A stretch of DNA of 64,000 nt from Sulfuriferula sp. AH1 (GTDB taxonomy: Bacteria > Pseudomonadota > Gammaproteobacteria > Burkholderiales > Sulfuriferulaceae). Position 1 is the first letter of the stretch, and each line of letters begins with the position of its first letter. The stretch spans positions 1,736,001-1,800,000 of the forward strand of contig NZ_CP021138.1 in the NCBI RefSeq assembly GCF_002162035.1. The letters are read 5' to 3'. The notes under the pieces were generated by a model that saw only the letters and a list, made by a program, of their open reading frames with translations, was not told the DNA's origin and ran no database searches. Shown piece by piece: positions 8,120-16,090 of this stretch. Made by a program: the position numbers and the translations under genes.

Positions 8120-10416
8120 TTGACTTCGGCCTTACGAACCAATATCACGGTAATATCGCCATCTTCTTGCTTAGATAAAATGGTGTGCCCAAAACTTTCG
8201 AAACTCTCAGGAACCAGCCTAGCTGCGCGACCAGAAGCGACCTTCACGGTTAGCTCATCACCCACCGCGACATTATCCAATGCCAATTTTGCCTTGAGAA
8301 AATTGATGGGACATGGATGCTGAGACACATCGATAGTCCAAATGGAAGCATCTGTTCGCAATGGAGTCCTAGGGGACAGAGTGCCAACCAAATCAAGTTG
8401 CGGGGCAACATTCGTGCAAATTTGTGCAGCTTCTCTAACCCATATATCGAGCTCCGTTGTTAGGCTGGCAAATGCAGCATCATTGAACTCTGCCCTAAGC
8501 TTCTCAAGCTCTCCAATTAAAAAGGTAACTCGCTTCCCAAACAAGGTGGATAGCGAATGAACATCACTCAATGATCCTGCCACATCTGATAATTCGCTCA
8601 CCTTATGATCCTGCCCAGAGAGGAAAAGAAGTGCTTGACCAACTAAAAGTGCTATCGCCTCTATGCAATCTATGGCCTCCCCATGCTTACGCTGTGCCGC
8701 CAAGGCATTACGACAATCTCGTTCATAAGCTGCCTCGGAAAATTTCGCAGACACCACATCTTGGACTGCGCCTGCGCATTCCCCACCACCTAATTGCAGC
8801 ACTTTAAAGTCCACACCATGACCATGATCCTGAATTACCTTCGGCAAATCCGCCTCAGAAACTTGCGTCAAATCGGCAAGCAACCTATCGAAATAGCCAG
8901 ACTCCTGCTTCCTCACCCAATGAAAGTACGACTCCCGAGGTTCATCTGCGCTCGCGTATGCTTCCCGTAACCTTTCCACTGCTTTCTCAATGCGAGCCGC
9001 CGGCACCGATGGCCCTCTAAGCGCTAATTCACCTCCACCACAACCGTTGCCGCCGAAATACATTTGATAATGAGGAATCAGCTTGCCATGCATGCGCCGA
9101 CCCTCACCGAAGATGCCGATGTCGCCAGTTTCTGGCTGAGCGCATCCGTTATGGCAGCCGGACACGCGTATCCGTAGATCCAGTTTGCCTCCAACAAGCT
9201 TGGGTGCCACTGTCATGGAAGAAGTGATGCCGAGCCGACAAGTCGAGGTGCCGGGGCAGGCCACGACATCATCGCCAGGTCGGGGCGCTTGTAGCCGTAG
9301 AACACCGAGCCCTTCACTCACCACCGACAGCAGCAATTCAGGAACATTTGCCAATATCAGGTTCTGGTCCTGAGTCGTGCGTACATCGCTCAGACCTAAA
9401 TCCCTCATTAGTCCGACGATGCCCCGCAATTGCTCGGCATCAAGATCTCCCAAGGGAACGCTCACCGGAAACACGTATAGATTCGGCTGCTTTTGCTTAA
9501 AGATGCGTCGCGGTGCCCCGGGACCAGGAATATCGCCAGATTCGCCGCCCTGCCATTGTCCTTTCGGATAAGCGTGAGCAGCCAAAGCTGCCCGTGTACG
9601 CCCAAGCTCTTCTCGGTATCTCGCCACGAAACCCTCAGCCCCAAAGCGGTCGACTAGAAACTTGATGCGCGATTTGGCACGCTTGGTGCGATCGGAATAC
9701 TTGTTGTGAAGAACAACAATGGCTTCCATAACCGCTAGCAAATCTGCTTCCTCTATGAATGGTTCCACAACGATAGCCTCATGCGGCTTGTGCCCCAATC
9801 CCCCACCGGCAAGAATCTTGAAACCGAAACGACCATCGTCCGCTCTCACAGCCACAACCCCTAGATCATGTATCAAGCCTTGCGCGCAATCAGATTCACA
9901 ACCAGACATACTGATTTTAAATTTGCGCGGCAAATTCTGGGTCAGTGGATGGCGCAGGAAATGCTGGACCACTCCTTGCGAAAATGGTGTCACGTCCACG
10001 TGTTCACGTGGGCACACTCCAGCCAAAGGACAAACAGTTACGTTGCGCACCGTATTGCCGCATGCTTCCCGCGTAGTTAAGCCGGACTGTGCCAAGCGAC
10101 GCAATACAGCAGGGGTGTGCTGAAGCGGCACATAATGTATCTGAATGTCTTGGCGCGTAGTGATATGCACTTTACGCCCAGGTGCATAATTCTCCAGCGC
10201 TTCCGCTATCGCCATCAACTGCGCTGGCACGAGTCTGCCACCAGGTACTTTGATGCGCACCATATTCACGCCGTCCTGGCGTTGTCCATAAATGCCTTGT
10301 TGGAGACGCACCGCCTGAAAGCGGTCAATATTCATTTCATCATTAAAATAAGACTGAAGTGCCTGATCGAAACGATCAATTTCTTTATCATCAACTAAAT
10401 TTTCTTCATAATTCAT
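8089..10416 (-). CDS. cysI: sulfite reductase hemoprotein fused to a TusA-like domain
   Basis: A 775-residue protein. Residues about 1-530 are a siroheme/4Fe-4S sulfite or nitrite reductase: two half-domains, with the cluster motif CPGTSTC at 387-393 and SGCHNGC at 419-425. Residues about 545-685 form a helix-rich region I do not recognise. Residues about 692-762 look like TusA/SirA: an HPCPINFLKAKLAL motif at 700-713 with the cysteine that carries persulfide sulfur in that family. Ordinary CysI is about 550-570 residues, so the C terminus is an addition. The sulfur operon context favours sulfite over nitrite as substrate. Confidence 0.9.
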   Translation of the reverse strand: MNYEENLVDDKEIDRFDQALQSYFNDEMNIDRFQAVRLQQGIYGQRQDGVNMVRIKVPGGRLVPAQLMAIAEALENYAPGRKVHITTRQDIQIHYVPLQHTPAVLRRLAQSGLTTREACGNTVRNVTVCPLAGVCPREHVDVTPFSQGVVQHFLRHPLTQNLPRKFKISMSGCESDCAQGLIHDLGVVAVRADDGRFGFKILAGGGLGHKPHEAIVVEPFIEEADLLAVMEAIVVLHNKYSDRTKRAKSRIKFLVDRFGAEGFVARYREELGRTRAALAAHAYPKGQWQGGESGDIPGPGAPRRIFKQKQPNLYVFPVSVPLGDLDAEQLRGIVGLMRDLGLSDVRTTQDQNLILANVPELLLSVVSEGLGVLRLQAPRPGDDVVACPGTSTCRLGITSSMTVAPKLVGGKLDLRIRVSGCHNGCAQPETGDIGIFGEGRRMHGKLIPHYQMYFGGNGCGGGELALRGPSVPAARIEKAVERLREAYASADEPRESYFHWVRKQESGYFDRLLADLTQVSEADLPKVIQDHGHGVDFKVLQLGGGECAGAVQDVVSAKFSEAAYERDCRNALAAQRKHGEAIDCIEAIALLVGQALLFLSGQDHKVSELSDVAGSLSDVHSLSTLFGKRVTFLIGELEKLRAEFNDAAFASLTTELDIWVREAAQICTNVAPQLDLVGTLSPRTPLRTDASIWTIDVSQHPCPINFLKAKLALDNVAVGDELTVKVASGRAARLVPESFESFGHTILSKQEDGDITVILVRKAEVKNLMKEGKSK

Positions 10417-10449
10417 GAGCGATCCCTATCGTAGTTTCTACTACAGTTA

Positions 10450-11226
10450 TTAAATCAATTTGATGCCAAGTAAAATCAACATTGCGCCCAAAATTGGGCG
10501 AAGCACCTTCTCCGGAATTGCGGTTCCGACATGTGCGCCAAGCCAAACTCCAGGCAAGGAGCCTAAAAGCAGGCTGGCTAGCACCGTTACGTCCACTGTT
10601 CCCAGGTAGTAAAAATGCCCCAGCCCAGCTATCGCAGTGAGCGGAACTGCATGAGCCAGATCGGTGCCGACGATGTGCGCCGTCGGTAAACGTGGATAAA
10701 GCAAAAACAGCAGAACAGCTCCCAGCGCTCCTGCGCCGACGGAAGTCAACGTGACCAAAACTCCAAGCGCCACCCCTATCAAGATAGTAATAATGGCTCG
10801 CCAACGGCGCATGCTAGAAAGCGCGATCCGCCCTTGTACGACACTAGCTATCAAGCGATCTTTGAATAAAAGCGCCAATGCAGTCAGAATCAGCATCATC
10901 CCAAGTGCGCTGGTTATTAGTCCTTGGAGCCGGACAATATCCATAATGAATAACTTGAGAATGGCAATTGTGACCAAAGCCGCCGGAAGACTGCCAGCCG
11001 CCAACAAACCGACAATCTTCCAGTTCACTGTTTCCTTTCGACCATGCACCCAAACACCAACGCTCTTGGTAATTGATGCATATAGGAGGTCGGTACCCAC
11101 TGCAACCGACGGTGAAACGCCGAAACCTAACACTAATAATGGTGTCATCAGCGCACCACCACCCACTCCAGTCAGACCTACGAGAAAACCAACTCCAAGT
11201 CCTGCCAATGTATAAAACCATTCCAT
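10450..11226 (-). CDS. TauE/SafE-type sulfite or sulfur anion transporter
   Basis: A membrane protein of 258 residues, about eight hydrophobic segments, with the two-repeat TauE/SafE pattern: GLGVGFLVGLTGVGGGALMTPLL near the N terminus and the matching LTSVGAGALGAVLLFLLYPRL after residue 150. The family exports or imports sulfite, sulfonates or similar anions. As first gene of the cys operon, divergent from the cysB-like regulator, it probably moves sulfite or sulfate; direction cannot be read. Confidence 0.88.
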   Translation of the reverse strand: MEWFYTLAGLGVGFLVGLTGVGGGALMTPLLVLGFGVSPSVAVGTDLLYASITKSVGVWVHGRKETVNWKIVGLLAAGSLPAALVTIAILKLFIMDIVRLQGLITSALGMMLILTALALLFKDRLIASVVQGRIALSSMRRWRAIITILIGVALGVLVTLTSVGAGALGAVLLFLLYPRLPTAHIVGTDLAHAVPLTAIAGLGHFYYLGTVDVTVLASLLLGSLPGVWLGAHVGTAIPEKVLRPILGAMLILLGIKLI

Positions 11227-11329
11227 ATTTGCTTAAGCTGATTTTTTGTAGATGAGCACTATCATAATTTGATTTATTTATAATTAAAAAGAATATATAA
11301 TTATTATTTAATAATTATTAATTATATAA
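11227..11329. promoter_or_regulatory. divergent cys operon / cysB-like promoter region
   Basis: A 103-base, extremely AT-rich spacer between the divergent tauE-type gene and the LysR regulator. It contains the near-palindrome ATAATTATTATTTAATAATTAT close to the regulator start. LysR-type regulators commonly bind such divergent spacers and control both directions, so this is the likely control site of the operon. No individual operator can be proven by eye. Confidence 0.55.
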
Positions 11330-12250
11330 ATGAAACTTCAACAATTACGTTATTTTTACGAAATTGCTAAGCAAGGACTCAATGTCTCGTTGGCGGCGGA
11401 GAAGCTACATACTTCGCAGCCAGGCATCAGCAAGCAGATTCAATTATTGGAAGAAGAGTTGGGGGTGGACATTCTTGTCCGCCACGGTAAGCGGGTAACT
11501 GGAATAACGGAGCCTGGCCAGACTATACTGCTCATCGCAGAACGCATGCTCCACGACATGGAAAACCTGAAACGGGTTGGCGCGGATTTCGTCAACGAAA
11601 CCGTAGGTAGCCTATCCATCGCCACCACCCACACCCAGGCCCGCTATGCCTTACCGTCAGTTATCAAGACATTCTCCGAACGCTATCCTGGCGTTCAGCT
11701 GCGGCTGCACCAAGGCAATCCAACCCAGATCGTGGAGATGGTACTTTCTGGCGAAGCCGATATTGCCATTGCCACTGAAGCAATCGCTTTATGCGATGAA
11801 TTGGTGATGCTGCCTTGCCACCAGTGGAATCGCTGCGTTATCACTCAGCCAGGACACCCGCTGCTGAGTGAACGTACGCTGACGTTAGAGCGCATTGCCG
11901 AATATCCCATCATCACGTACGATTTTGCGTACTCTGGGCGCTCGCTACTCAATAAAGCCTTTACCGAGCACAACCTGAGCCCAAACGTTGTGCTTACAGC
12001 CATCGACGCCGATGTGATCAAGACTTATGTGGAATTGGGGCTAGGCATTGGCATTATGGCCAGTCAGGCTTTTGATCCCAAACGTGACCGAAACCTGCGT
12101 GCTATAGATGCGGGGCACCTGTTCGAGCCTAGCACGACCAAAATAGGCATTCACCGTGGAACCTATTTGCGTGGTTATACATACGCATTCATAGAGATGT
12201 TTGCTCCCCATCTCGACCGCAATACGATAGAAAAAGCGATGAATGCCTAG
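11330..12250 (+). CDS. cysB: CysB-like LysR-family regulator
   Basis: A 306-residue LysR-type regulator. The N-terminal winged helix-turn-helix MKLQQLRYFYEIAKQGLNVS then AAEKLHTSQPGISKQIQLLE is close to CysB, as is the effector-domain start SIATTHTQARYALPSVI. CysB senses sulfur status through acetylserine or thiosulfate-type ligands and activates cys genes. Its divergent position next to the operon supports that role here. Confidence 0.93.
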   Translation: MKLQQLRYFYEIAKQGLNVSLAAEKLHTSQPGISKQIQLLEEELGVDILVRHGKRVTGITEPGQTILLIAERMLHDMENLKRVGADFVNETVGSLSIATTHTQARYALPSVIKTFSERYPGVQLRLHQGNPTQIVEMVLSGEADIAIATEAIALCDELVMLPCHQWNRCVITQPGHPLLSERTLTLERIAEYPIITYDFAYSGRSLLNKAFTEHNLSPNVVLTAIDADVIKTYVELGLGIGIMASQAFDPKRDRNLRAIDAGHLFEPSTTKIGIHRGTYLRGYTYAFIEMFAPHLDRNTIEKAMNA

Positions 12251-12544
12251 AAGCCTAGCGTGTGATTTCAACACGGGCTCCTCGTACAGCCACAACGATG
12301 ACTATCGGGTTGACAGCCATCTACCTCTGCAGCATATTCCGTTTAAGTAGCAAACCTAAAACCTTCCCCATGTGTGTAATCGATAAATTCGTGGATTAAC
12401 TCGGGCTACGTCTTTCACAGTTATCTCCCCAGAACGAACCACATACTTGCAATGGCAAACCTAATGTAAGGGAACAAAGCTGTAAGTACAGGCCGCACAA
12501 CGCGGCGCGGGTTTTCTCATGGAGCCTCCTAAAAGCAGCAGGTT
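12251..12544. other. intergenic, nothing recognised
   Basis: Between the convergent cysB-like gene and moeB. No gene, hairpin with a T-tract or repeat stands out. Confidence 0.5.
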
Positions 12545-13297
12545 TTATCCTCCTAATCGCCCACATACGGGACAGGCGGGATTTTTTGTCAGGCATATCA
12601 TGTGGGTGCGATTGTCTAAACTATCCAGAAGCATCAACATTCCCTGCATGTTTGGTTTCAGGCCCAATATCTGCTTGAGTACTTCCAGTGCCTGCCAGCA
12701 ACCAACAAGACCCGCCACCGGGCCGAGAATACCTCCTTCCACACAACTTTGCGCAACCTCACTGTCCGGCGGCTCTGGCACCATGCATTGGTAACAGGAA
12801 ACAAGGGGTGAAAAGACCGCGAGTTGCCCCGAAAATCGGGACAACGCCGCAAAGACAAGGGTCTTGCCGAGATCCATGCAGGCAGCGTTGACCAGGTAAC
12901 GGGTAGGAAAATTGTCGCTGCAGTCGGCGACGATATCGTAATCTGCGACAATGCTCCGCACGTTTTGCTCTGTAAGATAGGTGTGTTCGACAACTTCCAC
13001 GAGGGGATTATTGCCAACAATGTTCGCTTTAAGCTGCGCCGTCTTACGCGCTCCGACATCCTTGTCGGCATAAGCCACTTGCCGCGGAAGATTGGAAAGC
13101 GCCACAGTATCGCCGTCCGCGATACCAATGACACCTACGCCAGCTGCGCCCAGATAGCTGGCCACCGGCACGCCTAGCCCCCCCGCACCTACAATTAGAA
13201 CCCGAGCGTTAGACAGCCGTTCCTGTCCTGCTTCACCGACATCGGGAAGTAAAATTTGTCGCGCGTAACGGATGAGAACATCATCTCTGAATATCAT
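12545..13297 (-). CDS. moeB: MoeB/ThiF-family adenylyltransferase
   Basis: A 250-residue E1-like enzyme that adenylates the C-terminal glycine of a ubiquitin-like sulfur carrier such as MoaD. It has the ATP loop VLIVGAGGLGVPVASYLGAAG, the R-containing NLPRQVAYADKDVG block, zinc cysteines CYQC and CPVC, and the AQSCVEGG stretch. Length matches MoeB without a rhodanese domain. With moaD at 50.2 kb in the same window it fits molybdopterin synthesis for AioA; a thiamine or cysteine role is possible. Confidence 0.9.
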   Translation of the reverse strand: MIFRDDVLIRYARQILLPDVGEAGQERLSNARVLIVGAGGLGVPVASYLGAAGVGVIGIADGDTVALSNLPRQVAYADKDVGARKTAQLKANIVGNNPLVEVVEHTYLTEQNVRSIVADYDIVADCSDNFPTRYLVNAACMDLGKTLVFAALSRFSGQLAVFSPLVSCYQCMVPEPPDSEVAQSCVEGGILGPVAGLVGCWQALEVLKQILGLKPNMQGMLMLLDSLDNRTHMICLTKNPACPVCGRLGG

Positions 13298-13410
13298 ATT
13301 TCCCCCAGTTTTGAGCTAGCATGGGAGTTACTAGCCGCCACCTCGTACCAGCCCAGTTCAGCCAAGATTTCGATTCGCACCTCGTATACGTTGGCACGGC
13401 ACAGCAACAT
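13294..13410 (-). CDS. possible small protein overlapping moeB
   Basis: A 38-codon frame beginning MLLCRANVYEVRIEILAELG whose TGA overlaps the moeB ATG. The tight coupling is typical of real operon genes, but the peptide is unrecognised and has no clear ribosome binding site. It could be the tail of a decayed upstream gene. Confidence 0.3.
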   Translation of the reverse strand: MLLCRANVYEVRIEILAELGWYEVAASNSHASSKLGEI

Positions 13411-14248
13411 CGCTCAAATTCACTTGTCAGGCCCAAAGTCTTTGTAACATCGAAATCGAAGCTCGATCTGTAAAAGCAATATTTCAAGCGACTCGTCAGG
13501 TACCTAAACTTGGTCGTAAATGGGGCTCAGATGAGGAATCATCACAGCACCAAACTTAGCCCTCCCATCACTTTATCGCTCTTTTTCAACCCGCCGATCA
13601 ACTGGCGCCACACCACAACATCAGCAGAAATTTCTTCAATAATGTTCAAATTATCAGACTGTTTGCGCTCGGCGGTAATTTTATACAGTTGCAATTTGAA
13701 TAACCTCCCAAGGGACGATATGAACATTTGACTCAGGCATTAAATTTATTTACCGAATCTTGCCAACTACCGGTCAATTATCCCAAAAACTCAAAAGCCA
13801 CTGAAATATCACAAATAGCAGTTGAGTTTTCGTCTGCAACTAAGCATTTTAGACTCGCTATGAAATCTGGACAGAATTGCACACTGTTTTATTTACAGCC
13901 TCTAGATAAAAGCAGGCAAACAACCGATCAGAAGAACGTGTCTCTGGCACGGATGAAATCTGCCAGCTGGAGTTGACTCCTCAGTGATCGCCACTCCTTT
14001 TGAGAGCGACGATCCAGTAACCTGCTGGAGTTGACTCCTCAGTTACCGTCACTCGTTTTGAGAGCGACAGCCCAGTAAAAAGAATCAGTAGAAATATCTG
14101 AATCAAAAGTTGCATCTGGAATTGCAGATCCAGCGCACTCTACTCATCCCTCATACCCCTTTAAAATCATTGATAGATCAGCCTCCGCTAAAAAACCATC
14201 GTTGATATCTTGTTATAGAAGCCGAAGCTTTACATCGTGACAAAGCTC
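13411..14248. other. intergenic stretch, no confident gene
   Basis: About 840 bases. A minus-strand frame at 13542-13727 (with MQLYKITAERKQSDNL inside, preceded by GGGAGG) could be a small gene but resembles nothing I know. The right part carries the tandem repeat at 13966-14078. Confidence 0.4.
13966..14078. repeat. two-copy 58-bp tandem repeat
   Basis: Two consecutive copies start at 13966 and 14024, each beginning GCTGGAGTTGACTCCTCAGT and containing TTTTGAGAGCGAC then CCAGTAA. Only a few bases differ between copies. There are only two units and no spacers, so this is not CRISPR; it may be an intergenic repeat family. Confidence 0.8.
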
Positions 14249-14581
14249 CTAGCTGAGCGTCAAAATCCACCGAACTAACGTTTTTATATCTTTCTTATTC
14301 ATCTCAGGATGTGCAGGCATCGCCATCGATCCCCACACGCCGCTACCACCATTTCTAACTTTCTGAATTAATTTTGATTCGGCTCCTTTGTCGCCTTTGT
14401 ACTTGGCTGCCACATCCTTATATGCGGGGCCGACAATTTTGTTGCCGACACCATGACACGCCATGCAGCCATTTTTTTGAGCCATCGCCTGAACCTGCGC
14501 ATCTGTTAAATCACCAGCGGCATAGACCACTTCTGCAAACAATGACGCCACTACAATACCCAACACAAACAATACCTTCAT
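14249..14581 (-). CDS. class I cytochrome c (c551/c552 type)
   Basis: A small periplasmic electron carrier. I start at MKVLFVLG (14581), which gives a clean signal peptide ending near VYAAGD; the frame extends nine codons further without a better start. The mature protein has CMACH for heme attachment and the distal methionine in SMAMPAHP near the C terminus. It lies downstream of aioBA and the porin on the same strand and is a plausible acceptor of electrons from arsenite oxidase. Confidence 0.9.
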   Translation of the reverse strand: MKVLFVLGIVVASLFAEVVYAAGDLTDAQVQAMAQKNGCMACHGVGNKIVGPAYKDVAAKYKGDKGAESKLIQKVRNGGSGVWGSMAMPAHPEMNKKDIKTLVRWILTLS

Positions 14582-14678
14582 GCTATTCCTTTCGTCTATA
14601 TCATTCAAAATTAAAAAGTGACGCCTCCCGCCAGGATGTCTGTCGAAAAGCGTCTGAGTTCACCCTAAGGTTAAAGAT

Positions 14679-14755
14679 TTGGGGTATGAATACTGTCAAC
14701 GCCAACTTAAAACTGTATCAGTTTTAAGTTGGCGTTGACAGTATTCATACCCCAA
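14679..14755. repeat. 37-bp perfect palindrome with 3-base loop
   Basis: Arms 14679-14715 and 14719-14755 are exact reverse complements, separated only by TAT. Each arm contains TTGACA on one strand. It lies between the porin and cytochrome c genes. There is no T-tract after it, so it is not a classical terminator, although its RNA would fold strongly in either direction. Confidence 0.95.
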
Positions 14756-14813
14756 GCTGCGAGCGGTGCTTGTATATTAAGCAAATCGCCCGAGCCTTAC
14801 GCTTTTACTCCAA

Positions 14814-15908
14814 TCAGTGCTTAATCAGTCCAGCGTCAAACTTGTAGATGACGCCCAACGAGATGACCGAGGGGTCACCTCCTGGTGCGATCCCCGGAAC
14901 CCCTTGGTCGCCATGGCCATAATCATAGGCGCTATATGACGCGCCAGCGCCGTTATTGGTCCTGGCGTAGGCGACGTAAAGCGTGGTGTTTTTGTCCCAG
15001 GCGTGATCGTAGCCGACTGCCCACTGGCTGGCGCTGGTATTGGACGTTCCGCTCAAATCACCCGCCCTGGCGTACTGCGCTTTAACCGTTCCGCTGCTGC
15101 CCACTTTAGCCGCAGCGCCCAGCGTGTATTTGTCGCGGTCTGCGTTCGATATTCCGCCAATGGCAGTTTCACGCTGCCAGCCGCCACCCAGATTGAAAGC
15201 GCCGAAATCGTAACTCGCCGTAATGGCACTGACTTTGCTGTCGGACAAGGTTCCACCGCCATTGCCAAAGTTGCCGTAGGCGCCACCCAGTTTGAGCCCA
15301 CCGTTCGCATAATCGCCCTTAGCGATATAGGAGTTGGTATTGCTTACACCCTGATTCGGCACATAAGTCAAGCCAAGAGAAAAGCCACCAAAGTCGGGCG
15401 TGCGGTAATACGCGGCATGATCGGCACGGCCTGGCAGACCGTCGCCGCCCCAGATATTGCCCAGATCACCCACTTGATCGCCAAACAGGTTGTAGTCGTA
15501 GAGCCACTGGTTAAGCGCAGGCAGACGACCCAGCAGAACCGTACCAAAACCCCCTTTTACCCCTATGTACGAATCACGAGCCCGTGTGAAAATCTGCCCG
15601 TTGGAGTTTGCGCCTCCGTTGCCGTCACCCGTGCCTTTACCCGTGAGATCTACACCTGATTCGTATTGGAAAAGAACGGAAAGCCCATCACCGAGGTCAT
15701 GACTACCTTTGAAACCAAGGCGAGAGGAATTGCTGTGAATGTAGTCGCTTTTTTGGGCACCGTTGTCTATACCGTCTGCGGACAGGTGTCCCACGCCGTA
15801 GATAGACAGATCCAGCGCCATCGCAGTCGTGCTAAATGCTGTGCCCACTGCCATTGCAACTACCAGTGACTTCATACCAAACATTCGAGTTTTTTTGTTA
15901 CTAGACAT
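14814..15908 (-). CDS. Gram-negative porin
   Basis: A trimeric-type outer membrane porin of 364 residues. The signal peptide ends at TTAMA before LDLSIYGVGHLSADG; the body is full of alternating aromatic/glycine beta strands such as FGTVLLGRLPAL and TASYDFGAFNLGGGWQRE, and it closes with a C-terminal beta-strand segment, VISLGVIYKFDAGLIKH. A ribosome binding site GGGAGAAAAGG precedes the ATG. It sits directly after aioA, so it may provide passage for arsenite or arsenate to the periplasm; that is inferred from position only. Confidence 0.88.
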   Translation of the reverse strand: MSSNKKTRMFGMKSLVVAMAVGTAFSTTAMALDLSIYGVGHLSADGIDNGAQKSDYIHSNSSRLGFKGSHDLGDGLSVLFQYESGVDLTGKGTGDGNGGANSNGQIFTRARDSYIGVKGGFGTVLLGRLPALNQWLYDYNLFGDQVGDLGNIWGGDGLPGRADHAAYYRTPDFGGFSLGLTYVPNQGVSNTNSYIAKGDYANGGLKLGGAYGNFGNGGGTLSDSKVSAITASYDFGAFNLGGGWQRETAIGGISNADRDKYTLGAAAKVGSSGTVKAQYARAGDLSGTSNTSASQWAVGYDHAWDKNTTLYVAYARTNNGAGASYSAYDYGHGDQGVPGIAPGGDPSVISLGVIYKFDAGLIKH

Positions 15909-15975
15909 GCCTTTTCTCCCATTAACATTTATCTAAAAATCAAACAAATTCCGGCAAACCGGAGTTATCTCAACT

Positions 15976-15999
15976 AAATTACCCTTAAAATTACCCTTA
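15976..15999. repeat. 12-bp tandem repeat upstream of porin
   Basis: AAATTACCCTTA occurs twice head to tail at 15976-15987 and 15988-15999 in the aioA-porin spacer, next to a small inverted repeat TCCGG-CAAA-CCGGA (15950-15963). It could be a regulator site for the porin. Confidence 0.5.
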
Positions 16000-16090
16000 A
16001 ACTTAAAATTTTTGTTCCTTTCAAGCACCCAGCAGACGCAGAGCCAGCTGAGCTTGATCGGAACGCTCCTTCAGATTTCTGCACCGCAGT

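Noticed and set aside
13966-14078. CRISPR-like array
   Set aside because: Only two directly abutting units, no spacers and no cas genes.
14679-14755. rho-independent terminator
   Set aside because: No T-tract follows either arm, and the perfect 37-bp arms are far longer than usual.
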